This document shows positions 18,553 through 27,991 of a stretch of 64,000 nucleotides of DNA, in pieces; position 1 is the first letter of the stretch, and each line of letters opens with the position of its first letter. The stretch spans positions 1 through 64,000 of the forward strand of contig JAJEIT010000065.1 in NCBI GenBank assembly GCA_022827945.1. The letters run 5' to 3'. A program made the translations under genes and the position numbers. The stretch comes from Dehalococcoidia bacterium (GTDB taxonomy: Bacteria; Chloroflexota; Dehalococcoidia; Tepidiformales; Tepidiformaceae). The notes beneath the pieces are model-generated. The model was not told the DNA's origin. It did no database searches and worked only from the letters and a program-made list of their open reading frames with translations.

Positions 18553-20199
18553 ATGACCGAAACCCTGACCGGCACGAACCGCTCCGCGGGCGTCGCCTAC
18601 ACCCAGCTCCTCGCCGAGGACAGCCATCCCGTACCGGAGTACCTGCTGCGCGACTCCCCGCTCGAGGAGGGCCAGCCGACGCTGGTGCCCGTCGAGCGCT
18701 ACACGTCGCGCGAGTGGCACGAACTGGAGGTCGAGAAGCTCTGGAAGCGCATCTGGCAGATGGCCTGCCACGAGGACGACATCCCGGACGTGGGCGACTA
18801 CCTCGTCTACGACCTCGCCGACCTCTCCTACCTGGTCGTGCGAGTCGCCGAGGACGAGTTCAAGGCGTACTACAACGCCTGTCTCCACCGGGGCCGCCTG
18901 CTGCGGCAGGAGGACGGCAAGCGGGCGCGCGACCTGCGCTGCGCGTTCCACGGCTGGACCTGGAACCTGGACGGCTCGCTGAAGGAGATCCCCTGCCAGT
19001 GGGACTTCCCCTACGTGGACCCGGATGAGCAGTCGCTGCCCGAGGTGAACGTGGCGCGCTGGGGCGGGTTCGTGTTCATCAACCCCGATCCCGACGCGGA
19101 GCCGTTCGAGGATTTCGTGGGCGATCTGGAGAGCCACTTCACGCTGCTTCCCTACGAGAAGCGGTACAAGGAGGCTCACGTCGCCAAGGTGCTGCGCTGC
19201 AACTGGAAGGTGGCGCAGGAAGCCTTCATGGAGGCCTACCACGTGGTCGCGACGCACCCCCAGATCCTGGCGGGCATCTGCGACGCGAACTCGAAGTACG
19301 ACGTGTTCGGGAACTACGCGCGGGCGATCACGCCGAACGGCGTTCCCAGCCCGCACCTCTCGAACGTCGTCCAGGAGGAGCCGCTGCCGGACACCAGTCC
19401 CTTCAAGATGCGGCACCCCCTCACCAACGCCATCTACGACACCCAGCCCGACAGCACCGTTCTGGTCACCGCTCCCGACGGGCGCTCCGGTCTCTTCACC
19501 GAGAGCGGCACGCATATCAGCGGCGACCTCGGCGAGGCCGACCCGCACATGTGCCAGTGGCTCGCGGGCAAGCAGCTCGAGACGGACGACCAGTACTGGG
19601 AGAACCGTCGCGGAAACGGCGCCAGCGAGGACAACGGCGGCAACGAGCAGGTTGAGGCGGAGAGCGCGGCCGACGAGCTCGACAAGCGCATGGAGCAATT
19701 GGGCCTGAGCGGCGACGGTCCCTCGGGCGCCTCTGTCCGCGAGATCGGCGCCGCCGCCATCCGCGACGGCCTGCGCCCGGTGCTCGGCGACCTGATGGAC
19801 AACGTGCCCGACGCGGAGCTGAACGACAGCATCTACTTCACGCTGTTCCCCAACTTCCACCCGTGGGGGTCGTTCAACCGGATCGTCTACCGCTTCCGGC
19901 CGAACGGGAACAACCCGGACGAGAGCATCATGGAGTGCCTCTACCTGGCGCCCTACCCGCAGGACGGCGAGCGTCCGCCGGCCGCCCCCATCCACTGGAT
20001 CGGGGTCGACGACGATTGGACGGAGGCGCCGGAGCTGGGGATGCTCGCGCGGGTGTTCAACCAGGACACCTACAACCTGCCGCGCGTGCAACTCGGTCTG
20101 CACGCGACGAAGAAGGAGTTCGTGCAGTTCGGAAACTACGGCGAGACGAAGATCCGCCACTTCCACACGCTGCTCGAGAACTGGGTCTCGCGGGAGTAG
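18553..20199 (+). CDS. Rieske [2Fe-2S] ring-hydroxylating oxygenase, alpha subunit
   Basis: A 548-residue oxygenase component. The Rieske centre is CLHRG...CAFHGW (C-x-H and C-x2-H). The mononuclear iron ligands are in the EAYHVVATHPQ region, with an Asp later. Such enzymes hydroxylate or demethylate aromatic or other substrates with electrons from a separate reductase. No ferredoxin or reductase lies next to it. A hydrophilic insertion of roughly 90 residues (about 345-440, rich in Glu, Asn and Asp) interrupts the catalytic domain. A terminator hairpin follows. Confidence 0.92.
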   Translation: MTETLTGTNRSAGVAYTQLLAEDSHPVPEYLLRDSPLEEGQPTLVPVERYTSREWHELEVEKLWKRIWQMACHEDDIPDVGDYLVYDLADLSYLVVRVAEDEFKAYYNACLHRGRLLRQEDGKRARDLRCAFHGWTWNLDGSLKEIPCQWDFPYVDPDEQSLPEVNVARWGGFVFINPDPDAEPFEDFVGDLESHFTLLPYEKRYKEAHVAKVLRCNWKVAQEAFMEAYHVVATHPQILAGICDANSKYDVFGNYARAITPNGVPSPHLSNVVQEEPLPDTSPFKMRHPLTNAIYDTQPDSTVLVTAPDGRSGLFTESGTHISGDLGEADPHMCQWLAGKQLETDDQYWENRRGNGASEDNGGNEQVEAESAADELDKRMEQLGLSGDGPSGASVREIGAAAIRDGLRPVLGDLMDNVPDAELNDSIYFTLFPNFHPWGSFNRIVYRFRPNGNNPDESIMECLYLAPYPQDGERPPAAPIHWIGVDDDWTEAPELGMLARVFNQDTYNLPRVQLGLHATKKEFVQFGNYGETKIRHFHTLLENWVSRE

Positions 20200-20226
20200 C
20201 GTCCCGCACCATCAACCACGACGACC

Positions 20227-20251
20227 GGAGGGGCGGCCAGGCCGCCCCTCC
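20227..20251. terminator. Bidirectional terminator-like hairpin
   Basis: A perfect 11-bp inverted repeat (20227-20237 and 20241-20251, core GAGGGGCGGC) with a 3-base loop, followed by CTTCG. It lies between the convergent Rieske and SDR genes and probably ends both transcripts, although there is no long T-run. Confidence 0.7.
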
Positions 20252-20277
20252 TTCGCGTCACAAACCGAAGGGCTGGG

Positions 20278-21072
20278 TCAGCGCTGGAGCCAGCGGTAGT
20301 GGAGCTCACTCGCCCAGGCGGTGAGGCCGGGGAAGACCTCGGCGAGGACGTGGGCGATGCGCATGAGAGGCTGCATGTGCACCTCCGGGGAGGGGCGCTG
20401 CACGGAACGCACGATGGCGCGGGCCACCTGGCCCGGGGTCTGGACGGGGCCGAGGGGGGCGGGGGTGTACTCGGAGGAGTAGGTGCGGGCGTTGGCGAAG
20501 AACTCCGTCTCGGTGCTGGCGGGGAGCACGAGCGTGACGCTCACGCCGGAGCCGGCGAGCTCGCCGCGGAGCGCCTGGGTCAGGCCGGTCAGCGCGAACT
20601 TGCTGGCCGCGTAGGCGCCGTGATACGGCCAGCTCCGCTTCCCCACGACCGAGCCGACGTTGACGATGTGGCCGGAGGCCTGGCGGCGCATGTGGGGCAG
20701 GACGGCGCGGACGGCGTGGTGGACGCCGAGTACGTTCGTCTCAAGGAGGTCGCGGAAGGCCTCGTCCGGGGTGTCTTCCATGCGGCCGTAGAGGCCGTAG
20801 CCGGCGTTGTTCACGAGCACGTCGATGCGCCCGAAGCTGGCGAGCGCCGCCCCCACGAGGGCATCGACCTGTTCGCGGTCGCGGACGTCGCAGGCGATGG
20901 CGAGGGTCTCGACGCCGAAGCGCTCCTCGAGGCGCCGGGCGAGCCGCTGAAGGCGCTCGCGCGAACGCGCAGCGAGGACGACGGCGGCGCCCTCGCGGGC
21001 GAAGCGAACGGCGGTTGCGCGCCCGATGCCGGCGCTCGCGCCGGTGATGACGACGACGGGCGGGGCAGGCAT
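20278..21072 (-). CDS. SDR-family oxidoreductase at the end of the hopanoid operon
   Basis: A 264-residue short-chain dehydrogenase: VVITGASAGIGRATAVRFA, NNAGYGLYG, NVGSVVGKRSWPYHGAYAASK (Ser, Tyr, Lys) and a C-terminal amphipathic region ending LHYRWLQR that may associate with membranes. Its ATG overlaps the hpnG stop (TGATG), so it is translated with the operon. It may modify a hopanoid or sugar intermediate; this role is inferred only from position. Confidence 0.9.
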   Translation of the reverse strand: MPAPPVVVITGASAGIGRATAVRFAREGAAVVLAARSRERLQRLARRLEERFGVETLAIACDVRDREQVDALVGAALASFGRIDVLVNNAGYGLYGRMEDTPDEAFRDLLETNVLGVHHAVRAVLPHMRRQASGHIVNVGSVVGKRSWPYHGAYAASKFALTGLTQALRGELAGSGVSVTLVLPASTETEFFANARTYSSEYTPAPLGPVQTPGQVARAIVRSVQRPSPEVHMQPLMRIAHVLAEVFPGLTAWASELHYRWLQR

Positions 21073-21755
21073 CAGGCCAGGAGGTCGTCGCCGAGGGGGA
21101 CGGTGTCGCGGGCCACGCGGGCGACGATGGGGATGGCGGCGCGCAGCGCGCGTCCCGCAGAACGGATCGCCAGCGCTAGGCGCCCACCGGCAAGCCAGGC
21201 GTTGGGGCGTAGGGCGATGCCGGCCGCCATGCCGATCTCGCTCGACTCGCCGTTCCAGTCGCGGAGGGGGACGGGCAGCTCCATGGCGGCCGGGTCGATG
21301 ACGGCGCGGAGGGCCATCCAGTCGGCGCCGTGCTCGACGGCCACCCTGGCGAAGGCTGCGGTCTCCATGTCGACGCCGGCGGCTCCGTGCTCGTTCCAGA
21401 GGTCACGCTTGGCAGTGCGCGTGGCGACGGGCGTGCCGACCGTCACGAGCCGGGAGCAGACGAAGCGGGAACCCTCGTTGCGAAGGGCGCGGCGAGCGTT
21501 CTGAAGCGTCATGGCCGGGGGCTGGAGGGCCGCGCCAGCCTCGTCCATGGCCTCGCGGGCGAGGATCAGGTAGCCGGGGCCGAGGGAGGGGTCGAGGCCG
21601 CCGCAGAGGCCGGCGATGAGGACAGTGTCGGGTTTGTGCTCACGCAGGAGACCGGCGAGAGCGGCTTCGCCTGCTTCACCGGTGCCTGTGACCTGACACC
21701 CGGAGCCGATCGCGCGCGCCTCGCGCGTCGTGGGCGCCACGATGAGGAGGCTCAC
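21072..21755 (-). CDS. hpnG: Adenosylhopane nucleosidase/phosphorylase HpnG
   Basis: A 227-residue protein of the purine-nucleoside-phosphorylase superfamily, in the hopanoid-associated branch. LLIVAPTTREARAI, IAGLCGGLDPSL and AGVDMETAAFARVA (substrate-site Met-Glu) are visible. HpnG removes adenine from adenosylhopane to give ribosylhopane (or its phosphate). It overlaps hpnH by 4 bases, as expected for these consecutive steps. Confidence 0.9.
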   Translation of the reverse strand: MSLLIVAPTTREARAIGSGCQVTGTGEAGEAALAGLLREHKPDTVLIAGLCGGLDPSLGPGYLILAREAMDEAGAALQPPAMTLQNARRALRNEGSRFVCSRLVTVGTPVATRTAKRDLWNEHGAAGVDMETAAFARVAVEHGADWMALRAVIDPAAMELPVPLRDWNGESSEIGMAAGIALRPNAWLAGGRLALAIRSAGRALRAAIPIVARVARDTVPLGDDLLA

Positions 21756-22777
21756 GAACTGCCGCGGCCGCCTAGCGTACCGAGCGCCGCGCGGACGCCC
21801 TCGAGGGGGCTGGCCATGGTGGCGCCGACGGCGGTGGCCTCATAGCCGCAGTGGGCCATGCAGTTGGTGCAGCGCGCATCGCGGCCGTAGCCGTAGCGCT
21901 CCCACTCGGTCTCCTCGATGAGCTCGACGAAGCTCTCCGCATAGCTCTCGTTCATCAGGTAGCAGGGTCGCTGCCAGCCGAGGACGCTGCGCGTGGGATT
22001 CCCCCAGGCCGTGCACTGCATGGCGCGCTCTCCCTGGAGGAAATCGAGGAAAACGGGGGTGTGAAAGAAGCGCCAGCGACGGCGGTCAGGGGAATCGAGG
22101 ATGGACTTGAAGGTGGAGATCATCTCAGGGCGCCTGAGGAAGACGCTCTGGTTGGGCGCCTTCGGGTAGTCGTAGCCGGGCGAGACCATCATGCCGTCGA
22201 CGTTGAGGTCGTCCATGAGGAAGTTGAAGAGGTCGCCCATCTCCTGGGGGGAGCTGTCGTTGAAGACGGTCGTGTTGGTGCTGACGCGGTAGCCCTGCTC
22301 CTTCGCCTTGCGAATGCCGGCCACGGCCTTGTCGAACACGCCCTCACGGTCGACGGCCTTGTCGTGCTGCTCGCGGAGGCCGTCCATGTGGACGCTGATG
22401 GTGAGGTAGGGGGAGGGTTCCAGCTTGGGCAGCCAGCGATCCAGGAGGATGGCGTTGGTGCAGAGGTAGACGAACTTCTTGCGCTCGATCAGACCCTCGA
22501 CGATCTCGTCGATCTTGGGGTGGATGAGGGGTTCACCGCCGGCGATGGAAACGACGGGGGCGCCGCACTCATCGGCGGCTTCCCAGCACTCCTCGGGGGA
22601 GAGGTAGGTGTTGAGGATCTCCTCGGGATGCTGGATCTTGCCGCAGCCCTCGCATTCGAGGTTGCAGCGATAGAGCGGCTCCAGCATGAGGACGAGCGGG
22701 TAGCGCTCCTTGCGCAGCAGCTTCTGCTTCAGCAGATAGCGGCTGACGGCGAACGCCTGGCGAAGGGGGATGCCCAT
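21752..22777 (-). CDS. hpnH: Adenosyl-hopene transferase HpnH (radical SAM)
   Basis: A 341-residue radical-SAM enzyme that joins the 5'-deoxyadenosyl group to diploptene, the first step of side-chain extension in bacteriohopanepolyols. The [4Fe-4S] motif is RCNLECEGCG (CX3CX2C), followed by SIAGGEPLIHP. The C-terminal Cys cluster CTNCMAHCG is typical of HpnH. ATG 22777 follows a GGAGGA Shine-Dalgarno; the frame extends up to 22810 but without support. Confidence 0.95.
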   Translation of the reverse strand: MGIPLRQAFAVSRYLLKQKLLRKERYPLVLMLEPLYRCNLECEGCGKIQHPEEILNTYLSPEECWEAADECGAPVVSIAGGEPLIHPKIDEIVEGLIERKKFVYLCTNAILLDRWLPKLEPSPYLTISVHMDGLREQHDKAVDREGVFDKAVAGIRKAKEQGYRVSTNTTVFNDSSPQEMGDLFNFLMDDLNVDGMMVSPGYDYPKAPNQSVFLRRPEMISTFKSILDSPDRRRWRFFHTPVFLDFLQGERAMQCTAWGNPTRSVLGWQRPCYLMNESYAESFVELIEETEWERYGYGRDARCTNCMAHCGYEATAVGATMASPLEGVRAALGTLGGRGSS

Positions 22778-22831
22778 CGTGATTCCTCCGGGAGACTGGC
22801 GGCACAGCATACGGAGCGAGCGGCGCGAAGG

Positions 22832-24166
22832 CTATGCACTGCTCGCGTCCACTGCTGCTGCCGCGGCGAGACCGCTGCGAACGGCCGATTCCATGGTGGC
22901 GGGCCAGCCCGTATCGGTGTACGAGCCCGCCAGAAAAAAGTTGGGGAGTGGCGTGCGGGGGCCGGGACGGAAAAGGCCGGGGGCGGGTACGAAGGTCGCC
23001 TCCGGCTCCTTGGTCACGCGGTAGCGCACGAGGGTGGCCTCGCGGGAGGCCGGAAGCGCCCGCCGCAACTGCGGCAGGACGCGCTCGCACACCTGCTCCT
23101 GACTCAGGGCGAAGAGATCGCCCGGCGCGCTGATCGAGAGGACGAGGCGCTGGCGTTGCGTTTCATCCTCGCCGCCGAGGCGGCTGCGGTTGAAGGCCCA
23201 CTGCACCTCCGAGCGGATGAAGGAGGCGCAATGGAGGTCCAGGACGGGGCGGTCGAACCAGAGGTGGAGGTTGAGGATGGGGGCGGGCTCGAAGCGGGTG
23301 AGGTCGACGAAGGGCCTGTCGACACGCACCTGCTCGGGGAGGAGGGGGAGGAGTCGCCAGGGGGCAAGGGCGCTGACGCAGGCATCGAAGCCGCGGCGCT
23401 CACCGTCGCCGAGCACGAGCCCGGCGACGCGGCCCTCTTCGACCTGGATGCACTCGATGGCCGTCCGCATCGAGACCGTCCCGCCGCGCTCCTCGATCGC
23501 GCGGATGGCGGGCTCCACGTGGAGCTTCGAGAGGCCGGCGGCGGGGACGGCGAGGGCGGCGGCGCGGGGATCCTTCTGGAAGCCCTCCTCCAGCACGAAG
23601 ATCGACTGGCTGGCGCTGGCTTCGCCGGCGCGGCAGTTGAGCGTGGGGATGACGAGGAAGTCCCAGAACTCGCGGATGGTGTCGGGCGACTGCTTCCGCT
23701 CACGGAGCCACTGCTCGAACGTGATCTGCTCCAGGCGGCCGCGCTCGTGGACCTGGAGGAGGCGCAGTGCGAGGAAGGCGCGGGCGATCTCGATCTTCTG
23801 GCGCCAGGAGAGGTGGCGGTAGCGGAGGAGGGCGGGGGCGAGGTGGAGGCCCAGGGGCAAGTTCGAGGACCAGAGATCGGAGCGGCGGCCGTCGGCGTCG
23901 AAGACGGGGACGCGCAGGCGCTCCTGGCGATAGGTCAGGTGCAGGGTGCCGAGGCGCTCCAGGAAAGCGCGGTAGGCGGTGGTGCACTCCATGAAGAGGT
24001 GCTGGCCGTTGTCGACCTCGTCGCCGGTTTCGTCATCGAGGAAGGAGTAGGTGGCGCCTCCGGCCCACGGTCGGCGCTCCAGCACCTCGACCTCATGGCC
24101 GCGGTCGGCGAGCTCCAGCCCGGCGGCCAGTCCGGCCAGGCCCGCGCCGATGATGCCGACCTTCAT
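22832..24166 (-). CDS. hpnE: Hydroxysqualene dehydroxylase HpnE
   Basis: A 444-residue FAD-dependent amine-oxidase-type enzyme that reduces hydroxysqualene to squalene. The N-terminal VGIIGAGLAGLAAGLELADRG is the dinucleotide fold, followed by LERRPWAGGATYSF. The C-terminal FFLAGSYTDTGWPATMESAVRSG is the second FAD-binding segment and is highly characteristic of HpnE. It lies 13 bases after hpnD. Confidence 0.95.
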   Translation of the reverse strand: MKVGIIGAGLAGLAAGLELADRGHEVEVLERRPWAGGATYSFLDDETGDEVDNGQHLFMECTTAYRAFLERLGTLHLTYRQERLRVPVFDADGRRSDLWSSNLPLGLHLAPALLRYRHLSWRQKIEIARAFLALRLLQVHERGRLEQITFEQWLRERKQSPDTIREFWDFLVIPTLNCRAGEASASQSIFVLEEGFQKDPRAAALAVPAAGLSKLHVEPAIRAIEERGGTVSMRTAIECIQVEEGRVAGLVLGDGERRGFDACVSALAPWRLLPLLPEQVRVDRPFVDLTRFEPAPILNLHLWFDRPVLDLHCASFIRSEVQWAFNRSRLGGEDETQRQRLVLSISAPGDLFALSQEQVCERVLPQLRRALPASREATLVRYRVTKEPEATFVPAPGLFRPGPRTPLPNFFLAGSYTDTGWPATMESAVRSGLAAAAAVDASSA

Positions 24167-24179
24167 GGCCGTGCGGGCG

Positions 24180-25100
24180 TCAGCCCGATCGCGCCGGCCC
24201 CAGGAGGGCGGCGGAGCCCCAGAGGCGCGCGATGGCGGAGGCCTTCTCCCGGCCGTTGAGGCGGACGCGCTCGGAGAGAACGTCGTAGTTGCGCTCCTCG
24301 ATGCGCTGGAGCAGCTCGAAGTAGACGCCCTGGAGCACGTTCACGCACATGCGCGAGCGCACGTCGAGCAGGGGCAGGAGGTGGCGTCCGCGGCGGAAGT
24401 AGCGATGAGCGCGCTCACCCTGGGCGGCCATCATCGAGCGGAAGCGCTCGTCGTAGTCGCAGGCGAGGATGTCGTCGGGCGTGAGGCCGTGGGCGGCCAG
24501 CTCTTCGGTGGGGAAGTAGACGCGGCCGCGCTCGGCGTCCTCCTTCACGTCGCGCATGATGTTCACGATCTGGAGGCCGATCCCCATGCTGGTGGCGAAC
24601 TCCTCGGCGCGGGGGTGGGGCTTCGCGCCGAAGATGGCGACGCAGATGTGGCCCACCATCGAGGCCACGCGGTAGCAGTACTGGCGAAGGTCGTCCCAGG
24701 TCTCGTAGCGGTTGATGGTGAAGTCCATCTCGACGCCGTTCACCAGCTCCTCGAAGTGCTGCTGGGGCATGGCGAAGCGGTCGACGGCGTCTCCGAGGGC
24801 GATGAACAGCGGTCCCTGGCGGGAACCGCCGTAGCAGGCTTCGAGGCGCTCGCGGGCGAGGGCGATCTCCTTCTCCTGGCGGGAGCGATCGGTTAGCTCG
24901 TCGGCGATGTCGTCGACGTAGCCGCTGAAGGCGTAGGCGGCGTAGATGGCGTTGCGCTTCTCGTTGGGCAGGATGGTGAAGGCGTAGTAGAAGTTCGAGG
25001 CGCGGTCCTTGGTGTAGGCCTTGCACCAGGCGTAGGCCTCCTCGGGCGTGAAGCGTTCGTCGGCGTGAGCATCGAGCTCCGCCAACACATCGAAGGCCAT
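24180..25100 (-). CDS. hpnD: Presqualene diphosphate synthase HpnD
   Basis: A 306-residue trans-isoprenyl diphosphate synthase that condenses two farnesyl diphosphates to presqualene diphosphate. The two Asp-rich motifs are YVDDIADE and NIMRDVKEDAERGR. The helix NFYYAFTILPNEKRNAIYAAYAF is typical of the squalene/phytoene synthase fold. HpnC, HpnD and HpnE together replace a one-step squalene synthase. Order within the operon is HpnC, HpnD, HpnE. Confidence 0.94.
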   Translation of the reverse strand: MAFDVLAELDAHADERFTPEEAYAWCKAYTKDRASNFYYAFTILPNEKRNAIYAAYAFSGYVDDIADELTDRSRQEKEIALARERLEACYGGSRQGPLFIALGDAVDRFAMPQQHFEELVNGVEMDFTINRYETWDDLRQYCYRVASMVGHICVAIFGAKPHPRAEEFATSMGIGLQIVNIMRDVKEDAERGRVYFPTEELAAHGLTPDDILACDYDERFRSMMAAQGERAHRYFRRGRHLLPLLDVRSRMCVNVLQGVYFELLQRIEERNYDVLSERVRLNGREKASAIARLWGSAALLGPARSG

Positions 25101-25121
25101 GGCGTGTCCCCTTCCCCTCTT

Positions 25122-26021
25122 TTAGATACCCATAGCGATACGGGCGCCGTTCACGAGCGCCAGCCGGGCCTTGACGGCTGTCGTGACGCGGGGGCGGGCG
25201 CTGAGCGTGTCGTAGCCGGCGGCTTCGATGGCGTCGAGGATGGCCTCGCCGCCCAGCCGGTAGAGGCGGATGTCGGTGCGCACCGAGCGCTTGACGCGGG
25301 CCTCGAGCTTCTTGCCCTCGGCGAAGCAGGCGCGGGCGCGGGCCACCTCGAACTTCATGAGCTCGCGATAGCGCTCGTCGAAACGCCGGTCGATGATCTG
25401 CTGCTCGTCAACGCCGAAGCGTTGCAGGTCCTCGAGCGGCAGGTAGATGCGGCCCTTCTCGATGTCGACGGAGACGTCCTGCCAGAAGTTCGCGAGCTGG
25501 AGGCCGATGCAGGTCTGGTCGGAGAGGGCGATGCGCTCCTCGTCGGTGTACCCGAGAACGGCCAGGACCATCTGGCCGACGGGCGTCGCGGAGTACCTGC
25601 AGTAGGTGAGGACGTCCTCGTAGGTGGCGAAGCGGGAGACGCGCTGATCCATGCGGTTCGCCTCGATCAGGCGGAGGAAGGGGTCGAGGGGGATCTCCTT
25701 GCGCTCGATGGTGCGGGCGAGGGCGATCAGGAGCGGGCGCCGGGGGTTCCCGGCGACGGCGTCGCGCAGATCCTGTTCCCAGGAATCGAGGAGGGAGAGA
25801 CGGTCGCCCTCGGCCTCGTCGCCGAGGTCATCGGTGTAGCGGCAGAAGGCGTAGACGGCGAAGAAGTGGCGGCGCAGCTTCTTCGGCAGGAGGAAGGAGA
25901 CGACGGTGAAGTTCTCGTCGTGGCGGCGGGCGTACTGCTCGCACCAGCGGTAGGCCTCGCGGGGCGTGGTTGGGCGCTCGATGGGCCACCGCCGAAGGCC
26001 GTCGCCGGTCTGGGCGGTCAT
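25122..26021 (-). CDS. hpnC: Hydroxysqualene synthase HpnC
   Basis: A 299-residue squalene/phytoene-synthase-fold protein that converts presqualene diphosphate to hydroxysqualene. Asp-rich motifs are YTDDLGDE (residues 62-69) and NFWQDVSVDIEKGR. HpnC is paralogous to HpnD but distinguished by the N-terminal WCEQYARRHDENFTVVSFLLP. The start overlaps the end of shc by 4 bases. Confidence 0.94.
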   Translation of the reverse strand: MTAQTGDGLRRWPIERPTTPREAYRWCEQYARRHDENFTVVSFLLPKKLRRHFFAVYAFCRYTDDLGDEAEGDRLSLLDSWEQDLRDAVAGNPRRPLLIALARTIERKEIPLDPFLRLIEANRMDQRVSRFATYEDVLTYCRYSATPVGQMVLAVLGYTDEERIALSDQTCIGLQLANFWQDVSVDIEKGRIYLPLEDLQRFGVDEQQIIDRRFDERYRELMKFEVARARACFAEGKKLEARVKRSVRTDIRLYRLGGEAILDAIEAAGYDTLSARPRVTTAVKARLALVNGARIAMGI

Positions 26022-27991
26022 CCCAGGGGGTCCGTGTCGGGCAGGTGGATGGGGTTCCCGTCACGCAGACGGCGGTAGCGTCCGAGCGCCCAGAGGGGCC
26101 AGTAGTTGGAGTAGAGGTGGTACTTGAGCATGAAGTCCCGCGGGAAACCGGTTCCCGTGAAGTGTGGCTCGATCCACTCGCCGTCGTCGGTCTGCGTGCG
26201 TACCAGGTAGTCGATGCCGCGCACCGTGGCGGGATGGTCGGGCGGTTCGACGGCAAGGAGGGCGAGGAGGGCCCAGGCGGTCTGGGAGGCGGTGCTGGGG
26301 CCCTGGCCGCGCAGGGAGGGGTCTTCGTAGGTAGCGCAGCTCTCGCCCCAGCCACCGTCGGGCTGCTGGTGGTGTTCGAGCCAGCGCACGGCCCGTCGGA
26401 GACGCGGGTCGGCGGGGTCGACCCCGGCGGCCACGAGCGCGGGGACAGCGGCCCCCAGGCCGTAGAGGTAGTTGACGCCCCAGCGCCCCCACCAGGAGCC
26501 GTCCGGCTCCTGGGTGTCCCAGAGGTAATCGAGGGCGCGATCCATCATCTCGTCGTCTGGAGGTGTGCCGTCGAGGGCGAAGGCCTCGAGGATGTGGGCG
26601 GTCACGTCCTCGGTGGGGGGATCGAAGGTAGCGCCGAAGTCGGCGAAGGGGATGCGGGAGACGAACTCGTCGTCGTTGTCGCGATCGAAGGCGCCCCAGC
26701 CGCCGTTGCTGGACTGCATCGCCCGCAGCCAGACCTTGGAGCGGTGGAAGGGGCCGTCCTTGGCTCGCAGATCGAGCAGGCGCAGGGCAATGAGCACCTC
26801 GGCGGTGTCGTCGGTGTCGGGATAGAGCTCGTTGGAGAACTCGAAGGGGAAGCCGCCGGGCTCGATTCCGGGCACGGTGAGGGCCCAGTCGCCCAGGCTC
26901 TGGACCTCGTGGGCGAGCAGCCAGCGGCCCGCCTGCACGAGAGCTTCGTCGTCGGCGGGCACGCCCGCCTCGCGCAGGCCGGTGACGGCGAGGGCGGTGT
27001 CCCAGACGGGCGAGAGGCAGGGCTGCACCGAGAAGGTGTTGCCGCGGCGCAGGGCGAAGTCGCCGAGGAAGCCGTTGAGCCCCTTCTGCATGACGGGGTG
27101 GTCCATGGAGTAGCCGTGGGCCCTGAGCGCGATGAGGGAGTAGACCGACGGCGGCTGGATGACCCCCCAGGTGCCGTCCGCCTCCTGGTGCTCGATGATC
27201 CAGCGCTCGCATTCCTTGAGGGCGAACCGGCGGAGAGGCTTCCAGGGGAGGCGCTCATGCGCGTGTAGCACCCGGTCGATGGCGAGGAAGGCGTTGCGCC
27301 AGGTGAAGGGCTGGCGATCGCGGCGGAGGGGGATGGAGCGGCGGTGGTCGGGGTCGAGGTAGAGCTCGTCGACATGGGCGTAGTCGGGGATGGGGACGAC
27401 GGGGCGGTAGGCCCAGACGACGAGGATGGCAACGATGGTGGCGCGCGCCCAGGAGGCGAACATGTAGATGTTCAGGGGCGAGGAGACGGGCATCAGGATC
27501 GACTCGGGCGGCATGGCCGGCAGCGCCGACCAGTCGAACTGCCCGAAGAGCGAGAGCCAGAGCTTGGTGAAGATGCGGGTCGCGCCCACGCCGCCCCGGG
27601 AGCGGATGAACTCGCGGGCGCGCTTCATCTCCTCCCGTTCGGGATCGACGCCGGCGAGCTTGAGGGCGAAGTAGGCCTCGGTGCTGATGCTGACGTCGCC
27701 GGGGCCGCCCCAGTAGACCGGCCAGGAGCCGTCCTCGCACTGGAGCCCCAGGAGGTAGCGGACGATGCCCTGCTCACGCTCCTCTTCGGTGGTGCCGAGG
27801 AAGCGCTCGAGGAGGAGGTGCTCGGCGGCCATCGTCGCGTTCGACTCAAGCTCGGCCCACCAGTAGCCGTCCTCGGCCTGCAGGGAGAGAAGGTGCCTGA
27901 CGCTGCGATCGATGCACACATCGAGGGCGGCGGCGCTGCCGGCGGAGCCGGCGCCGGCCTGGGCGCCCTCGATGGAGCTCGGGGCTGTCAC
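26018..27991 (-). CDS. shc: Squalene-hopene cyclase
   Basis: A 657-residue class II triterpene cyclase that folds squalene into hopene or hopanol at the membrane surface. The catalytic DXDD motif is visible as DTDDTAEV (about residue 392). Several QW repeats are present, for example DGYWW, DGSWPVYWGG, NGGWGAFD, DGSWWGRWGVNYLYG, DGGWGES and DGEWIEPHFTGTGFP. The length is normal. It overlaps ispH by 4 bases upstream and hpnC by 4 downstream. Confidence 0.97.
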   Translation of the reverse strand: MTAPSSIEGAQAGAGSAGSAAALDVCIDRSVRHLLSLQAEDGYWWAELESNATMAAEHLLLERFLGTTEEEREQGIVRYLLGLQCEDGSWPVYWGGPGDVSISTEAYFALKLAGVDPEREEMKRAREFIRSRGGVGATRIFTKLWLSLFGQFDWSALPAMPPESILMPVSSPLNIYMFASWARATIVAILVVWAYRPVVPIPDYAHVDELYLDPDHRRSIPLRRDRQPFTWRNAFLAIDRVLHAHERLPWKPLRRFALKECERWIIEHQEADGTWGVIQPPSVYSLIALRAHGYSMDHPVMQKGLNGFLGDFALRRGNTFSVQPCLSPVWDTALAVTGLREAGVPADDEALVQAGRWLLAHEVQSLGDWALTVPGIEPGGFPFEFSNELYPDTDDTAEVLIALRLLDLRAKDGPFHRSKVWLRAMQSSNGGWGAFDRDNDDEFVSRIPFADFGATFDPPTEDVTAHILEAFALDGTPPDDEMMDRALDYLWDTQEPDGSWWGRWGVNYLYGLGAAVPALVAAGVDPADPRLRRAVRWLEHHQQPDGGWGESCATYEDPSLRGQGPSTASQTAWALLALLAVEPPDHPATVRGIDYLVRTQTDDGEWIEPHFTGTGFPRDFMLKYHLYSNYWPLWALGRYRRLRDGNPIHLPDTDPLG